Source of the DNA: Nocardioides flavescens
Lineage (GTDB): Bacteria > Actinomycetota > Actinomycetes > Propionibacteriales > Nocardioidaceae
Assembly (NCBI RefSeq): GCF_009823805.1
Contig: NZ_WUEK01000004.1
Span: forward strand, 124,001-188,000
Reading direction: 5' to 3'
Length of the DNA stretch: 64,000 nucleotides
Shown in pieces: positions 24,770 to 34,065 of this stretch. The first letter of the stretch is position 1; every line of letters begins with the position of its first letter. The translations under genes and the position numbers were made by a program. The notes under the pieces are model-generated. The model made no database searches, had not been told where the DNA came from, and saw nothing but the letters and a program-made list of their open reading frames with translations.

Positions 24770-26692
24770 TCAGGAGGCGGGGGCGGTCGCGGCCTGGGCG
24801 GCGGCGGTGAGCTGGCCGAGGCGCTGCTGGGCGCGCTCGGCGAGGGCCTGGAACGCCGTGGTGCCGATGCCGGTGTCGCCGGTGGGCACGAAGGTCAGCT
24901 GGGCGACGGCGTTGCCCTCGCGGATGACGGCCATCAGGTAGCGCACCGAGCGGCGGTCGGAGACCTCGACGGTCAGGCGCCACACGGTCAGGTCGCGGGG
25001 GCCGCTGGCCTGGGTGCTCAGCTGCTCGACGTCGGTGCCGAGGTCCTGGTCGGCGCAGGCGCCGAGCTTGTCGCGGATGCCGTCGACGAAGGCCTGGGCC
25101 TGCGGGCGCGGCAGTGCGCCGACGGTCTCGGTGAGCCCGAACTCCGGCGGCAGGTCGGTCGCGGCCGGGATGACGAAGCTGCGGGTGCGGGCCTTGGTGA
25201 ACTCCGGGCCCGCGAACGACGTCTGGTCGCAGCGGGTCGCGGCGACGTTCTCGCGGGCCTTGACGGGGTCGGTGCCGACCCAGGGCTGGTCGATCCCGGG
25301 CACGGGGGGCAGGTCGGCCTCGATGAGCAGCGACGGGTGGCGCCCGACGGGCGCGGGGGAGGCGTCGCTGACCTGGGGCGCGGCCTCGCAGCCGCCGTGG
25401 TCGGGCAGGGTGCACAGCCCCGTGACGGCGTTGGCGAGCAGGGTGGCGCTGGGGGCGAGGTCGGGCTCGCTGCCTGCCTTGTCGACGCCGGTGCGGGTGT
25501 CGACGACCGTGGTGGTGAGCGCCCCGGTGCGCGCGAGCCCGACGACCTGGGTGGTGACCGGGTCGGACCAGTTGCGCAGCACCAGCATCGTCGCCTCGTC
25601 GCCGACCCCGCGCACGCGGTGGGTGGAGAGCAGCTGCACGCGCGGGGTGGTGCACCCGGCGTACCACGACAGCGCGGTGTCGTACGCCGACTCGGCGGCC
25701 GTGACGTCCGCGGAGGCCTCGGCCATCTGGCCGGCGGTCACCGGACCCACCTTGGGCAGCGTGCCGGTGAAGGTGCGCAGCAGGGCGCCGATGCCCCGGC
25801 TGTCGGCGTACCTCGCGCCTTGGCACTGGAAGGCCAGCCCGTCGCCGTCGGTGTTGCCGGTGGTCTCGCCCTGGACCCACTGGGCGGGCCGGGCCGCCTC
25901 CAGCTGCGCCGAGGTCAGCAGCGCCGCCTCGGTCAGCGGATCGGGCGGGGGAGTGGTCGGGGTGCTGCTGGGCCGGGCCGCAGACGTCTCGCCGTGGAGG
26001 ATCCCCTTGTCGGCGAGCGCAGGGCGGACGCCGGCCCCGTCGCTCACCAGGGAGCCGGAGACGACGAGCGCGGCCACCGCTACCGCGGCTCCCGCCGTCG
26101 TGTGGAGCCGACGCCGGGCGGAGCCGGCTCGCATCAGGATCGAGGGCCGCGGCCAGCGCACCGAGGTCAGCGTCGGGGCGAGGGCGTCGAGGGTGGGGCG
26201 CACGGACGTCGAGGCGACCTCCCGCTGGACGGCGAACTGCGCCGTCGCGGACTGCAGCTCGCGCTCCGCGGCGGGGCGGGTGATGCCGACCTCGCGGGCC
26301 ATCTGGTCCATGGGCAGCGACGTGAGGTGGGTCAGCAGCAGCACCCTGCGCTGAGTGGTGGTGAGCTTGCCCAGCGCGTCGAGCGTGGCGCGCACGTCCG
26401 GGTCGATGCCCTTGGCGCGCGCCCACCAGCGCGTGCTGCTGCGGCGCTGGGCTCGGGCCCAGGCGAGGGGGCGGACGTAGTCCTCGGGATGGTCCAGCCG
26501 GGCGACCTTGCGCCAGTGGTGCCAGGCGACGACGAGGGAGTCGCGCACGGCGCGCTCGGCGGCGTGCAGGTCGCCGGTGAGTGCGTAGGTCTGCAGCAGC
26601 AGGCGGTCGCGCACGTCCTTGTAGAACGCCTCGAAGGCCTCGGGACTGCTCGCGGACCCACGCGCGTCCGAGCGTCGTGAGAAGCGGGTCAT
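24770..26692 (-). CDS. ECF-type sigma factor fused to a membrane anchor and extracytoplasmic domain
   Basis: 640 residues, ATG at 26692. Residues ~15-80 resemble sigma region 2 (FEAFYKDVRDRLLLQTYALTGD) and ~105-155 a region 4 HTH (TTTQRRVLLLTHLTSLPMDQ, AREVGITRPAAEREL). One hydrophobic helix follows at about 198-216. The remaining ~420 residues are polar with several Cys (FQCQG, YAGCTTP, LCTLPDHGGC, TRCDQ, GACADQ) and would lie outside the membrane, somewhat like PknH-type sensor domains. The protein may be a sigma factor held at the membrane by its own sensor. The motifs are divergent, so activity as a sigma factor is inferred. Confidence 0.8.
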   Translation of the reverse strand: MTRFSRRSDARGSASSPEAFEAFYKDVRDRLLLQTYALTGDLHAAERAVRDSLVVAWHHWRKVARLDHPEDYVRPLAWARAQRRSSTRWWARAKGIDPDVRATLDALGKLTTTQRRVLLLTHLTSLPMDQMAREVGITRPAAERELQSATAQFAVQREVASTSVRPTLDALAPTLTSVRWPRPSILMRAGSARRRLHTTAGAAVAVAALVVSGSLVSDGAGVRPALADKGILHGETSAARPSSTPTTPPPDPLTEAALLTSAQLEAARPAQWVQGETTGNTDGDGLAFQCQGARYADSRGIGALLRTFTGTLPKVGPVTAGQMAEASADVTAAESAYDTALSWYAGCTTPRVQLLSTHRVRGVGDEATMLVLRNWSDPVTTQVVGLARTGALTTTVVDTRTGVDKAGSEPDLAPSATLLANAVTGLCTLPDHGGCEAAPQVSDASPAPVGRHPSLLIEADLPPVPGIDQPWVGTDPVKARENVAATRCDQTSFAGPEFTKARTRSFVIPAATDLPPEFGLTETVGALPRPQAQAFVDGIRDKLGACADQDLGTDVEQLSTQASGPRDLTVWRLTVEVSDRRSVRYLMAVIREGNAVAQLTFVPTGDTGIGTTAFQALAERAQQRLGQLTAAAQAATAPAS

Positions 26693-26827
26693 GGCCGCAC
26701 CACGGTATCGACCGAGCCTGAGAAGACCCGACTCGGCGAGTGCCCGGGTGTGTGCCCGGGTGAGGTCGCGGCGCGGCTCGGCGTGGGAGCGACGATCGAC
26801 CGGGGGCGGCGCTCAAGATGGATCGCG

Positions 26828-28198
26828 ATGACCACGCTGCTGCCACCGACCGCCCGCCCCTCGGCGGACGAGCTGCGCCGCGACCTGCGTCACCGTCGCC
26901 CGCTCGTCCTGCTCGCGACGCTCGCCGGCGCGACCGCCGCCGCGAGCACCCTGCTCGTGTGCCTGGCGCTCGGCGTGCTCGGCTGGTTCCTCTCCGACGC
27001 CGGTGCCCACGGCACACCGCGCGACGGACTGCGCGTCGGGGCCCTCGGCTGGCTGCTCGGCCAGGGCTCCGGGGTGGAGGTGCAGGGCACGCTCGTCACT
27101 GCCGTCCCCCTCGGGATCACGCTCGCCTGCGCGTGGGTGGTGGCGCGCCTGGCCCACCGCCTCGGCGACGCGGTCTCGGGCCACGGTCCCGACGCCGAGC
27201 GCATCGCCGACGGCGAGCGTGACTGGACCGTGCCGGCGGCCTCGCTGTTCTTCGCGGCGGCGTACGCCGCGGTCGCGCTGCTCACGGTGACCCTGGCCGC
27301 GACGGCGACGACCCGCCCCGACGAGTCGCGGGTCGTGATCTGGTCGCTGGCGCTGTGCCTGCTCGTCGGCGCGCCGTACGTCGCGATCGGCTCGGGTCGG
27401 GCGGCCATCTGGACCGCGACCCTGCCGGCCTCCGTCGTCGCCACCGCCGCCGCCTGCCGTCGCGTGCTGCGGCTGTGGGTGCTGGCGGCGCTCGTCGCGC
27501 TCGTGGTCGCCTTCGCCGTCGACTACGACACCGCGCTCAACCTGCTCTCCCAGCTCGACGCCGGCACCACCGCGACCGTCATGATGAGCGCCGTCTCGCT
27601 GCTGGTCGTGCCCAACGCCGCCGTCTTCTCCGGCTCCTACCTGCTCGGGCCGGGGTTCGCCGTCGGCACCGGCACGGTCGTCTCGCCGGGCGTCGTCACC
27701 CTCGGGGCGCTGCCGGTCTTCCCCTTGCTCGCGGCGCTGCCCGACAACGGCCCCGTGCCGTCGTGGACACCGGCGCTGATGGGTGTGCCGGTGCTCGTCG
27801 CCGCCCTCGGCGCCGCCCGCGCCCAGCGCGACCACCCGGCGTACCGCTGGGAGGAGGGGGCGCTGCACGGCTGCGGCGGCGGGATGCTCGCCGGGCTGGT
27901 CTTCGGCCTGCTCGCCACCCTGGCCGGCGGCGCCGTCGGTCCCGGCCGGATGAGCCAGGTCGCGCCGTTCGCCGGCTCGGTGCTGCTGCACGGCATCGTC
28001 GCCTTCGGCATCGGTGGCCTCCTCGGTGGTCTCGTCGCCACCTGGTGGCAGCGCCGCCGGCTCGAGCCCGCGGACGTGGAGGACGACGTGGAGGTCGAGG
28101 AGGTCGAGGACGAGCCTGCGACGGCGCCGGAGCCGACCGCGTCGCTCGATGTCGAGGAGACCCAGCCCGCGCTGCCCCGGGTCCCGGAGAAGCCCTAG
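26828..28198 (+). CDS. DUF6350-family polytopic membrane protein
   Basis: 456 residues from the ATG at 26828, with roughly ten hydrophobic helices and an acidic C-terminal tail (EDDVEVEEVEDEPATAPEP). DUF6350 proteins are found next to purN in many actinobacteria, and purN begins 21 bp downstream here. No function is known; nothing in the sequence indicates a transported substrate. Confidence 0.82.
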   Translation: MTTLLPPTARPSADELRRDLRHRRPLVLLATLAGATAAASTLLVCLALGVLGWFLSDAGAHGTPRDGLRVGALGWLLGQGSGVEVQGTLVTAVPLGITLACAWVVARLAHRLGDAVSGHGPDAERIADGERDWTVPAASLFFAAAYAAVALLTVTLAATATTRPDESRVVIWSLALCLLVGAPYVAIGSGRAAIWTATLPASVVATAAACRRVLRLWVLAALVALVVAFAVDYDTALNLLSQLDAGTTATVMMSAVSLLVVPNAAVFSGSYLLGPGFAVGTGTVVSPGVVTLGALPVFPLLAALPDNGPVPSWTPALMGVPVLVAALGAARAQRDHPAYRWEEGALHGCGGGMLAGLVFGLLATLAGGAVGPGRMSQVAPFAGSVLLHGIVAFGIGGLLGGLVATWWQRRRLEPADVEDDVEVEEVEDEPATAPEPTASLDVEETQPALPRVPEKP

Positions 28199-28219
28199 TC
28201 CGCCCTAGACTCCTGCTCC

Positions 28220-28849
28220 GTGCCAGTCCCCGCCACCGAGTCCGCCCCCGCGCGGCTGGTGGTACTGGTCTCCGGGGCCGGCACCAACCTCCAGGCCCTG
28301 CTCGACGCCTGCCAGGACCCGGCGTACGGCGCCCGCGTCGTGGCCGTCGGAGCCGACCGCGACGCGATCGCAGGGCTGCAGCGGGCCGAGGACGCCGGGG
28401 TGCCGACGTTCGTGCACCGGGTGAAGGACTACGCCTCCCGCGAGGAGTGGGACCGCGCGCTGGCCGCCTCGGTGGCCGAGCACGAGCCCGACCTGGTCGT
28501 CTCGGCGGGGTTCATGAAGCTGCTCGGACCGGCCTTCCTCGCGGCGTTCCCCGGTCGGGTCGTCAACACCCACCCGGCGCTGAGCCCGTCGTTCCCCGGC
28601 ATGCACGGCCCCGCCGACGCGCTCGCCCACGGGGTCAAGGTCACCGGCTGCACGCTCTTCTTCGTCGACGAGGGCGTCGACACGGGCCCGATCGCCGCGC
28701 AGGCCGCGGTGGCGGTGGAGGACGACGACGACGTCGAGACCCTCCACGAACGGATCAAGGTCGCCGAGCGGCAGATGCTCGTCGACACCGTGGGGCGGCT
28801 CGCCCGCTCCGGCTACACCATCGAGGACAGGAAGGTCCGTCTTGGCTGA
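28220..28849 (+). CDS. purN: Phosphoribosylglycinamide formyltransferase
   Basis: 209 residues from a GTG. It contains the GART motifs [31 protein letters not shown] with the catalytic Asn/His, and [11 protein letters not shown] with the catalytic Asp. It transfers a formyl group from 10-formyl-THF to GAR, the third step of purine synthesis. It overlaps purH by 8 bp. folD, which supplies the formyl donor, lies two genes on. Confidence 0.96.
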   Translation: MPVPATESAPARLVVLVSGAGTNLQALLDACQDPAYGARVVAVGADRDAIAGLQRAEDAGVPTFVHRVKDYASREEWDRALAASVAEHEPDLVVSAGFMKLLGPAFLAAFPGRVVNTHPALSPSFPGMHGPADALAHGVKVTGCTLFFVDEGVDTGPIAAQAAVAVEDDDDVETLHERIKVAERQMLVDTVGRLARSGYTIEDRKVRLG

Positions 28850-30431
28850 CCGCATCGAGATCCGGCGCGCGCTGGTCTCCGTCTACGACAAGACCGGGCT
28901 CGAGGAGCTCGTCACCGCGCTCCACGAGGCCGGCGTCGAGCTCGTCTCGACCGGAGGGTCGGCGGCGCTCATCGCCGGGCTCGGGCTGCCCGTCACCAAG
29001 GTCGAGGACCTGACCGGGTTCCCGGAGTGCCTCGACGGCCGGGTCAAGACCCTGCACCCCAAGGTGCACGCGGGCATCCTGGCCGACCGCCGCCTCGACT
29101 CCCACGTCGCGCAGCTCGAGGAGCTCGGCGTCGAGCCGTTCGACCTCGTGGTCTCCAACCTCTACCCCTTCACCCAGACCGTGGCCTCCGGCGCCGGTCC
29201 CGACGAGTGCGTCGAGCAGATCGACATCGGCGGGCCCTCGATGGTCCGGGCCGCGGCCAAGAACCACCCCTCGGTCGCGATCGTCACCTCGCCCGCGTCG
29301 TACGCCGACGTCGTGGCCGCGCTCGGCGAGGGCGGCTTCACGCTGGCGCAGCGCCAGCGGCTCGCCGCGGAGGCGTTCGTGCACACCGCGACCTACGACG
29401 TCGCCGTCGCCTCCTGGATGGGCAACGTGCTGACCGACACCTCCGAGGGGACCGGCTTCCCGGCCTGGGCCGGGGCGACCTGGGACAAGGCGGCAGCGCT
29501 CCGCTACGGCGAGAACCCCCACCAGCCCGCCGCGCTCTACCGCTCCGGTCACGGTCCCGCCGGGCTCGCCGGCGCCGAGCAGCTGCACGGCAAGGAGATG
29601 TCCTACAACAACTACGTCGACACCGACGCGGCCCGCCGCGCGGCGTACGACTTCGACGAGCCGGCCGTCGCGATCATCAAGCACGCCAACCCGTGCGGCA
29701 TCGCCGTCGGCGCTGACGTCGCCGAGGCCTACACCCGGGCCAATGCCAGCGACCCCACCTCGGCCTTCGGCGGCGTCATCGCGGTCAACCGCCCGGTCTC
29801 GGTCGCCATGGCCGAGTCCATGCGCGGGACCTTCACCGAGGTGATCGTCGCCCCGGCGTACGACGACGGCGCGGTCGAGGTGCTGCAGGCTCTGCCACGA
29901 GGGGGGAAGAACATCCGAATCCTGGTCTGCGAGGACCTCGAGCGCGGTGGCGTCGAGACCCGGCCGGTCTCGGGCGGGCTGCTGATGCAGGTGCGCGACT
30001 CGTTCCAGGCCGAGGGCGACGACCCGTCCGGCTGGACGCTCGCCACCGGCGAGGCCGCCTCCGACGAGGTGCTCGCGGACCTCGCGTTCGCGTGGCGGGC
30101 CTGCCGCTCGGCGAAGTCCAACGCGATCCTGCTCGCCAAGGGCGGCGCTGCGGTCGGGATCGGCATGGGTCAGGTCAACCGGGTGGACTCCTGCCGCCTC
30201 GCCGTCGAGCGCGCCAACACCCTCGCCGAGGGCGAGGAGCGTGCGCGTGGCGCCGTCGCGGCCTCGGATGCGTTCTTCCCCTTCGAGGACGGTCCGCAGG
30301 TGCTCATCGACGCGGGCGTCACCGCGATCGTCCAGCCCGGTGGCTCGGTGCGCGACGAGCTGACGATCGAGGCCTGCAAGGCCGCCGGGGTGACGATGTA
30401 CTTCACCGGCACCCGGCACTTCTTCCACTAG
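28842..30431 (+). CDS. purH: AICAR transformylase/IMP cyclohydrolase
   Basis: 529 residues from a TTG at 28842 with GGACAGGAAGG as ribosome-binding region. The N-terminal MGS-like IMP cyclohydrolase domain shows [15 protein letters not shown] and [15 protein letters not shown]. The C-terminal AICAR transformylase shows [18 protein letters not shown] and the catalytic [10 protein letters not shown]. The protein ends in TGTRHFFH, as is usual. It carries out the last two steps of IMP synthesis. The TTG start inside purN suggests translational coupling. Confidence 0.97.
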   Translation: MADRIEIRRALVSVYDKTGLEELVTALHEAGVELVSTGGSAALIAGLGLPVTKVEDLTGFPECLDGRVKTLHPKVHAGILADRRLDSHVAQLEELGVEPFDLVVSNLYPFTQTVASGAGPDECVEQIDIGGPSMVRAAAKNHPSVAIVTSPASYADVVAALGEGGFTLAQRQRLAAEAFVHTATYDVAVASWMGNVLTDTSEGTGFPAWAGATWDKAAALRYGENPHQPAALYRSGHGPAGLAGAEQLHGKEMSYNNYVDTDAARRAAYDFDEPAVAIIKHANPCGIAVGADVAEAYTRANASDPTSAFGGVIAVNRPVSVAMAESMRGTFTEVIVAPAYDDGAVEVLQALPRGGKNIRILVCEDLERGGVETRPVSGGLLMQVRDSFQAEGDDPSGWTLATGEAASDEVLADLAFAWRACRSAKSNAILLAKGGAAVGIGMGQVNRVDSCRLAVERANTLAEGEERARGAVAASDAFFPFEDGPQVLIDAGVTAIVQPGGSVRDELTIEACKAAGVTMYFTGTRHFFH

Positions 30432-30498
30432 CGAGGACGCGCCAGCGGACGCCGGCGCGCTTCTTCCACGACGTACGACGACAGACGAGGATGAGCCG

Positions 30499-31344
30499 AT
30501 GACCGCCCAGACGCTCGACGGCACCGCGACGCTCAAGACCATCAAGGCTGAGCTCGCGGAGCGGGTCTCCGCCCTCAAGGCCCGGGGGGTCACCCCGGGC
30601 CTCGGCACGGTGCTGGTGGGCGACGACCCCGGCTCGCACTGGTACGTCGGCGCCAAGCACAAGGACTGCGCCGAGATCGGGATCGAGTCGATCCGCCGCG
30701 ACCTGCCGGCCGGCTCGACGCAGGCCGAGGTCGAGGCGGTCATCGACGAGCTCAACGCCGACCCGGCCTGCACGGGGTTCCTGGTGCAGCAGCCGACGGG
30801 CCTCGACGAGTTCGCGCTCCTCTCGCGCGTCGACCCCGACAAGGACGTCGACGGTCTGCACCCGGTCTCGCTCGGACGCCTCGTCCTCGGTGCGGTGGGC
30901 TCGCTGCCCTGCACCCCGGTCGGGTGCCTCGAGCTGCTGCGCCGCCACGGGGTCGAGCTGAACGGCGCGGAGGTCGTCGTCGTCGGCCGCGGCCTCACCG
31001 TCGGTCGCCCGCTCGGGCTGCTCCTCACCCGCCGCAGCGAGAACTCCACCGCGATCCTGTGCCACACCGGCACCCGCGACCTCGCCGCCCACACCCGCAC
31101 CGCCGACGTCGTCGTCGCCGCCGCCGGCGTGCCCGGCATCATCACCGGCGACATGGTCAAGCCGGGCGCGGCCGTGCTCGACGTCGGGGTCTCGCGCGTG
31201 GACGGCAAGATCGCGGGCGATGTCGCCGACGACGTCTGGGACGTGGCCGGCTGGGTCTCGCCCAACCCCGGCGGGGTCGGGCCGATGACGCGCGCCATGC
31301 TGCTCTCCAACGTCGTCACGATGGCCGAACGGTCGCTGGGCTGA
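30499..31344 (+). CDS. folD: Methylenetetrahydrofolate dehydrogenase/cyclohydrolase
   Basis: 281 residues, ATG start. It has the active-site region [17 protein letters not shown] (Tyr/Lys pair), FLVQQPTG, the [13 protein letters not shown] block, [10 protein letters not shown], the dinucleotide site [17 protein letters not shown] and the closing [12 protein letters not shown]. The bifunctional enzyme makes 10-formyl-THF for PurN and PurH. The gene follows purH and precedes a DUF3017 gene by 5 bp, a common actinobacterial order. Confidence 0.96.
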   Translation: MTAQTLDGTATLKTIKAELAERVSALKARGVTPGLGTVLVGDDPGSHWYVGAKHKDCAEIGIESIRRDLPAGSTQAEVEAVIDELNADPACTGFLVQQPTGLDEFALLSRVDPDKDVDGLHPVSLGRLVLGAVGSLPCTPVGCLELLRRHGVELNGAEVVVVGRGLTVGRPLGLLLTRRSENSTAILCHTGTRDLAAHTRTADVVVAAAGVPGIITGDMVKPGAAVLDVGVSRVDGKIAGDVADDVWDVAGWVSPNPGGVGPMTRAMLLSNVVTMAERSLG

Positions 31345-31349
31345 GCCTC

Positions 31350-31757
31350 GTGCCCGACCAGCCCGCCGAGCGCTCACCGGACGCGGAGCCTGCTCCCGAG
31401 CCGGCGCCGGAGCCGGCCCCGGTGCCGTCCCCGGACGAGATCGCCGAGGAGCTGGCCGAGGTCTCACCGCTCGAGGAGGAGCGTCGCTACCCCTCGACCA
31501 TCGGCGGCGCGTTCTACCTCGCGATCCTGGCCCTGGCCGCCGTCGGCATCGGGTTCGTCTGGAGCGGCGACTGGCGCCTCGGCGTACGCCTGCTCGCCAG
31601 CGGACTCTGCGCCGCCTCGGCCCTGCGCCTGGTCCTGCCCTCCCGCGACGCCGGCATGCTCGCCGTGCGCCACCGTCTGACCGACTGCCTCATCCTCGCC
31701 GGCATGGGCGCCGCCCTGTTCTTCCTCGTCCAGACGATCCCCGACCAGACGCCCTGA
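31350..31757 (+). CDS. DUF3017-family membrane protein
   Basis: 135 residues from a GTG at 31350. A Pro/Glu-rich N terminus (repeated AEPAPEPAPEP) precedes three transmembrane helices (AFYLAILALAAVGIGFVW, LLASGLCAASALRLVL, LILAGMGAALFFLVQ). DUF3017 genes usually follow folD in actinobacteria. Function unknown. Confidence 0.85.
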   Translation: MPDQPAERSPDAEPAPEPAPEPAPVPSPDEIAEELAEVSPLEEERRYPSTIGGAFYLAILALAAVGIGFVWSGDWRLGVRLLASGLCAASALRLVLPSRDAGMLAVRHRLTDCLILAGMGAALFFLVQTIPDQTP

Positions 31758-31783
31758 CGCGGTCGGGCGCTGCGGGTGGCGTT

Positions 31784-31854
31784 GCCAGTTTCACCGGGTA
31801 CCCGGTGAAACTGGTGCTGACCCGACGAAACTTCGTGCGGGCAGCGTGAGTTCC
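31784..31854. repeat. Left terminal repeat of the cassette: palindrome plus 28-bp arm
   Basis: 31785-31814 is a perfect palindrome with half-site CCAGTTTCACCGGGT centred on GGTACC. At 31827-31854 comes GAAACTTCGTGCGGGCAGCG and eight further bases, the exact inverse of the arm at 32930. Standing after the DUF3017 stop, the palindrome could also terminate the folD operon. Confidence 0.92.
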
Positions 31855-31974
31855 GGCAGGAAAGTCCGCGCCCACAGGGCCGGGAAGAGTTCACAGCTGA
31901 GGCAGGGGCTTTGATTCTCCACAGGCCGACTCCGACGCGGAGCGAGAGGCGCTCAGGTGTTCGAGGCTGGGGCG

Positions 31975-32913
31975 ATGAGCAACGAGCTGGTGCCGGCGTC
32001 CGGCGTACTCCTCCGGTCGGTCGCGCTGCGTCGCGGCATCGACGACAACGCCCTGGCTCGGCTGGTCCGTGGTGGTGTGCTGCACCGGATTCGACAGGGC
32101 GCGTACGCGAGTGGACCCGACTGGCTGCAGGCGGACCTGCGCCGGCGGCACGACCTCTCCTCCGTGGCAGTGACTCTGCAGTACGGCGCGACCGTTGCGT
32201 TGTCGCACGACTCAGCGGTACTACGCCACGGTGGGCCGGACCACGGTCTGGATCTCGACGGGGTCCACGTGACCCACTTCGACGGCGGCGGCCGACGTTC
32301 GGCTGGCGTCGTCCACCACGAGGGCGCCCTCGGTGTGCTCGACCTGACGCGCCGGGGTCGGGTCTGGCTCACGTCGCCGGCACGGACCGTTCTGGACGTC
32401 GCCGTGGCTCATGGGGTGACGACCGGTGTCGTCGTCGCGGACGACTTCATCCGCCGGCGCCTGACCACGACGGCCGAGCTCGAGCAGTTGATCCCGACGA
32501 TGCGGCACTGGCCCGGCTCGCTGGCGCTCCCGATCGTCACCGGTCTCGCGACCGGTCTGGCCGAGTCGGTGGGTGAGTCGCTGGGGTTGCTTCAGTTCCG
32601 GCGGTTGAGCCTGCCCCGCCCGGTCCAGCAGTTCGAGGTGCGCTGGCCGGATGGTCGGCTCATAGGCCGCAGTGACTGGGCCTGGCCGGAGCACGGGTTG
32701 CTCGGCGAGTTCGACGGTGTGCATAAGTACGTCCGGTACCTGCGGCCTGGCGAGACCATCACCGACGCCGTCCTGCGGGAGAAGCGTCGCGAGGATCAGA
32801 TGCGCGAGGTCACCGGTTGGGGCTTCGTCCGACTGTGCTGGGCGGACCTGTTCGACGACGATCGCACCGGCGAGCGCCTCCGACAGGCGCTGAACCGGCC
32901 CCGCGCCGCCTGA
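31975..32913 (+). CDS. AbiEi-like HTH protein with nuclease-like C terminus
   Basis: 312 residues from the ATG at 31975; a GTG 18 bp upstream is possible. The N-terminal ~50 residues match the AbiEi-type antitoxin HTH pattern (GIDDNALARLVRGGVLHRIRQGAYA), followed by the TPARTVLDVA-like segment found in that family (LTSPARTVLDVAVAHG). The C terminus carries a DW-WP-x5-G-E-F-D-G-x2-K-Y arrangement (SDWAWPEHG, LLGEFDGVHKY), then EKRREDQMREVTGWGFVRL, resembling PD-(D/E)xK-like or DUF559/Vsr-type folds. No AbiEii toxin gene lies beside it. It may be a solitary defence or repair nuclease. Confidence 0.78.
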   Translation: MSNELVPASGVLLRSVALRRGIDDNALARLVRGGVLHRIRQGAYASGPDWLQADLRRRHDLSSVAVTLQYGATVALSHDSAVLRHGGPDHGLDLDGVHVTHFDGGGRRSAGVVHHEGALGVLDLTRRGRVWLTSPARTVLDVAVAHGVTTGVVVADDFIRRRLTTTAELEQLIPTMRHWPGSLALPIVTGLATGLAESVGESLGLLQFRRLSLPRPVQQFEVRWPDGRLIGRSDWAWPEHGLLGEFDGVHKYVRYLRPGETITDAVLREKRREDQMREVTGWGFVRLCWADLFDDDRTGERLRQALNRPRAA

Positions 32914-32929
32914 CACGCACTGCCCCCAC

Positions 32930-33004
32930 GGAACTCACGCTGCCCGCACGAAGTTTCATGCAAGAAGCGCCAGTTTCACCGGGTACCCGGTGAAACTGGC
33001 GCTT
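32930..33004. repeat. Right terminal repeat of the cassette: 28-bp arm plus 40-bp palindrome
   Basis: 32930-32957 begins GGAACTCACGCTGCCCGCAC and is the exact inverse of the left arm. 32965-33004 is a perfect 40-bp palindrome (half-site AAGCGCCAGTTTCACCGGGT) that contains the whole left palindrome. It ends 25 bp before the mdh stop and may double as a terminator for mdh. Confidence 0.92.
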
Positions 33005-33029
33005 CGCGGAGAGCAGGGTCGAGCCAGGC

Positions 33030-34016
33030 TCAGATCAGCCCGAGCTCGGTGACGGCGTCGCGCTCCTCGGCGAGCTCGGCGGTGGAGGCGTCGATGCGGG
33101 CACGGGAGAAGTCGTCGATCTCGAGACCCTGGACGATCTCCCAGTCACCGTTGCTCGTGGTGACGGGGAACGACGAGACGAGGCCCTCGGGGACGCCGTA
33201 GGAGCCGTCGGAGACGACGGCCATCGAGACCCAGTCGCCCTCGGCGGAGCCGAAGAGCCAGTCGCGGGCGGCGTCGATGGTGGCGGACGCGGCCGAGGCG
33301 GCCGAGGACGAGCCGCGGGCCTCGATGATGGCGGCGCCGCGCTTGGCGACGGTCGGGATGAAGGTGCTCTCGATCCACTCCTGGTCGCCGACGACCTCGG
33401 CGGCGTTGCGGCCGCCGACCTCGGCGTGGAAGAGGTCGGGGTACTGCGTGGCGGAGTGGTTGCCCCAGATCGTCATGTGGGTGATGTCGGTGACAGGAGC
33501 GCCGGTCTTGGCGGCCAGCTGGCTGATCGCGCGGTTGTGGTCGAGGCGGGTCAGCGCCGAGAAGCGCTCGGCCGGGATGTCAGGCGCGTTGGACTTGGCG
33601 ATGAGCGCGTTGGTGTTGGCCGGGTTGCCGGTCACGCCGATGCGGACGTCGTCGGCGGCGACGGCGTTGAGGGCCTTGCCCTGGGCGGTGAAGATCGCGC
33701 CGTTGGCCGAGAGCAGGTCGCTGCGCTCCATGCCCGGGCCGCGTGGGCGGGCGCCGACGAGCAGCGCGAGGTTGACGCCGTCGAAGATCTTCTCCGGGTC
33801 GGAGCCGATCTCGACGCCGGCGAGCTGCGGGAACGCGCAGTCGTCGAGCTCCATCACGACGCCCTCGAGCGCCTTGAGGGCGGGCTCGATCTCGAGCAGG
33901 CGGAGCTCGATCGGGCGGTCCGCCGCGAGCGCACCGCTCGCGAGACGGAACAGCAGGCTGTAGCCGATCTGGCCGGCGGCACCGGTGACGGCGACCTTGA
34001 GGGGGGCAGAGCTCAC
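33030..34016 (-). CDS. mdh: Malate dehydrogenase
   Basis: 328 residues from a GTG preceded by AAGGAGATGTC. Motifs are [19 protein letters not shown] (NAD site), the substrate loop [14 protein letters not shown] with its Arg residues, [19 protein letters not shown] (catalytic Asp, Arg) and [12 protein letters not shown] (catalytic His). This is the ~328-residue malate dehydrogenase type usual in actinobacteria. It oxidises malate to oxaloacetate in the TCA cycle. Confidence 0.96.
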   Translation of the reverse strand: MSSAPLKVAVTGAAGQIGYSLLFRLASGALAADRPIELRLLEIEPALKALEGVVMELDDCAFPQLAGVEIGSDPEKIFDGVNLALLVGARPRGPGMERSDLLSANGAIFTAQGKALNAVAADDVRIGVTGNPANTNALIAKSNAPDIPAERFSALTRLDHNRAISQLAAKTGAPVTDITHMTIWGNHSATQYPDLFHAEVGGRNAAEVVGDQEWIESTFIPTVAKRGAAIIEARGSSSAASAASATIDAARDWLFGSAEGDWVSMAVVSDGSYGVPEGLVSSFPVTTSNGDWEIVQGLEIDDFSRARIDASTAELAEERDAVTELGLI

Positions 34017-34065
34017 GACATCTCCTTAGACGACGACAGACCCTCGTGACGCTAGCAGCGCGCGT

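Larger units (their letters stand above)
31784..33004. mobile_element. Inverted-repeat-bounded single-gene cassette (candidate non-autonomous element)
   Basis: One gene (31975-32913) is framed symmetrically. From the outside inwards each side carries a perfect palindrome (30 bp left, 40 bp right, sharing the same core), a ~7-12 bp spacer, and one arm of a 28-bp perfect inverted repeat. No transposase or integrase is present. The symmetry argues for movement or amplification as a unit. It sits between the folD-DUF3017 operon and mdh. Mobility is inferred from structure only. Confidence 0.65.

Noticed and set aside
31784..33004. Insertion sequence with its own transposase
   Set aside because: The only gene inside has HTH and nuclease-like features but no DDE or HUH transposase motif; target-site duplications were not found by eye.
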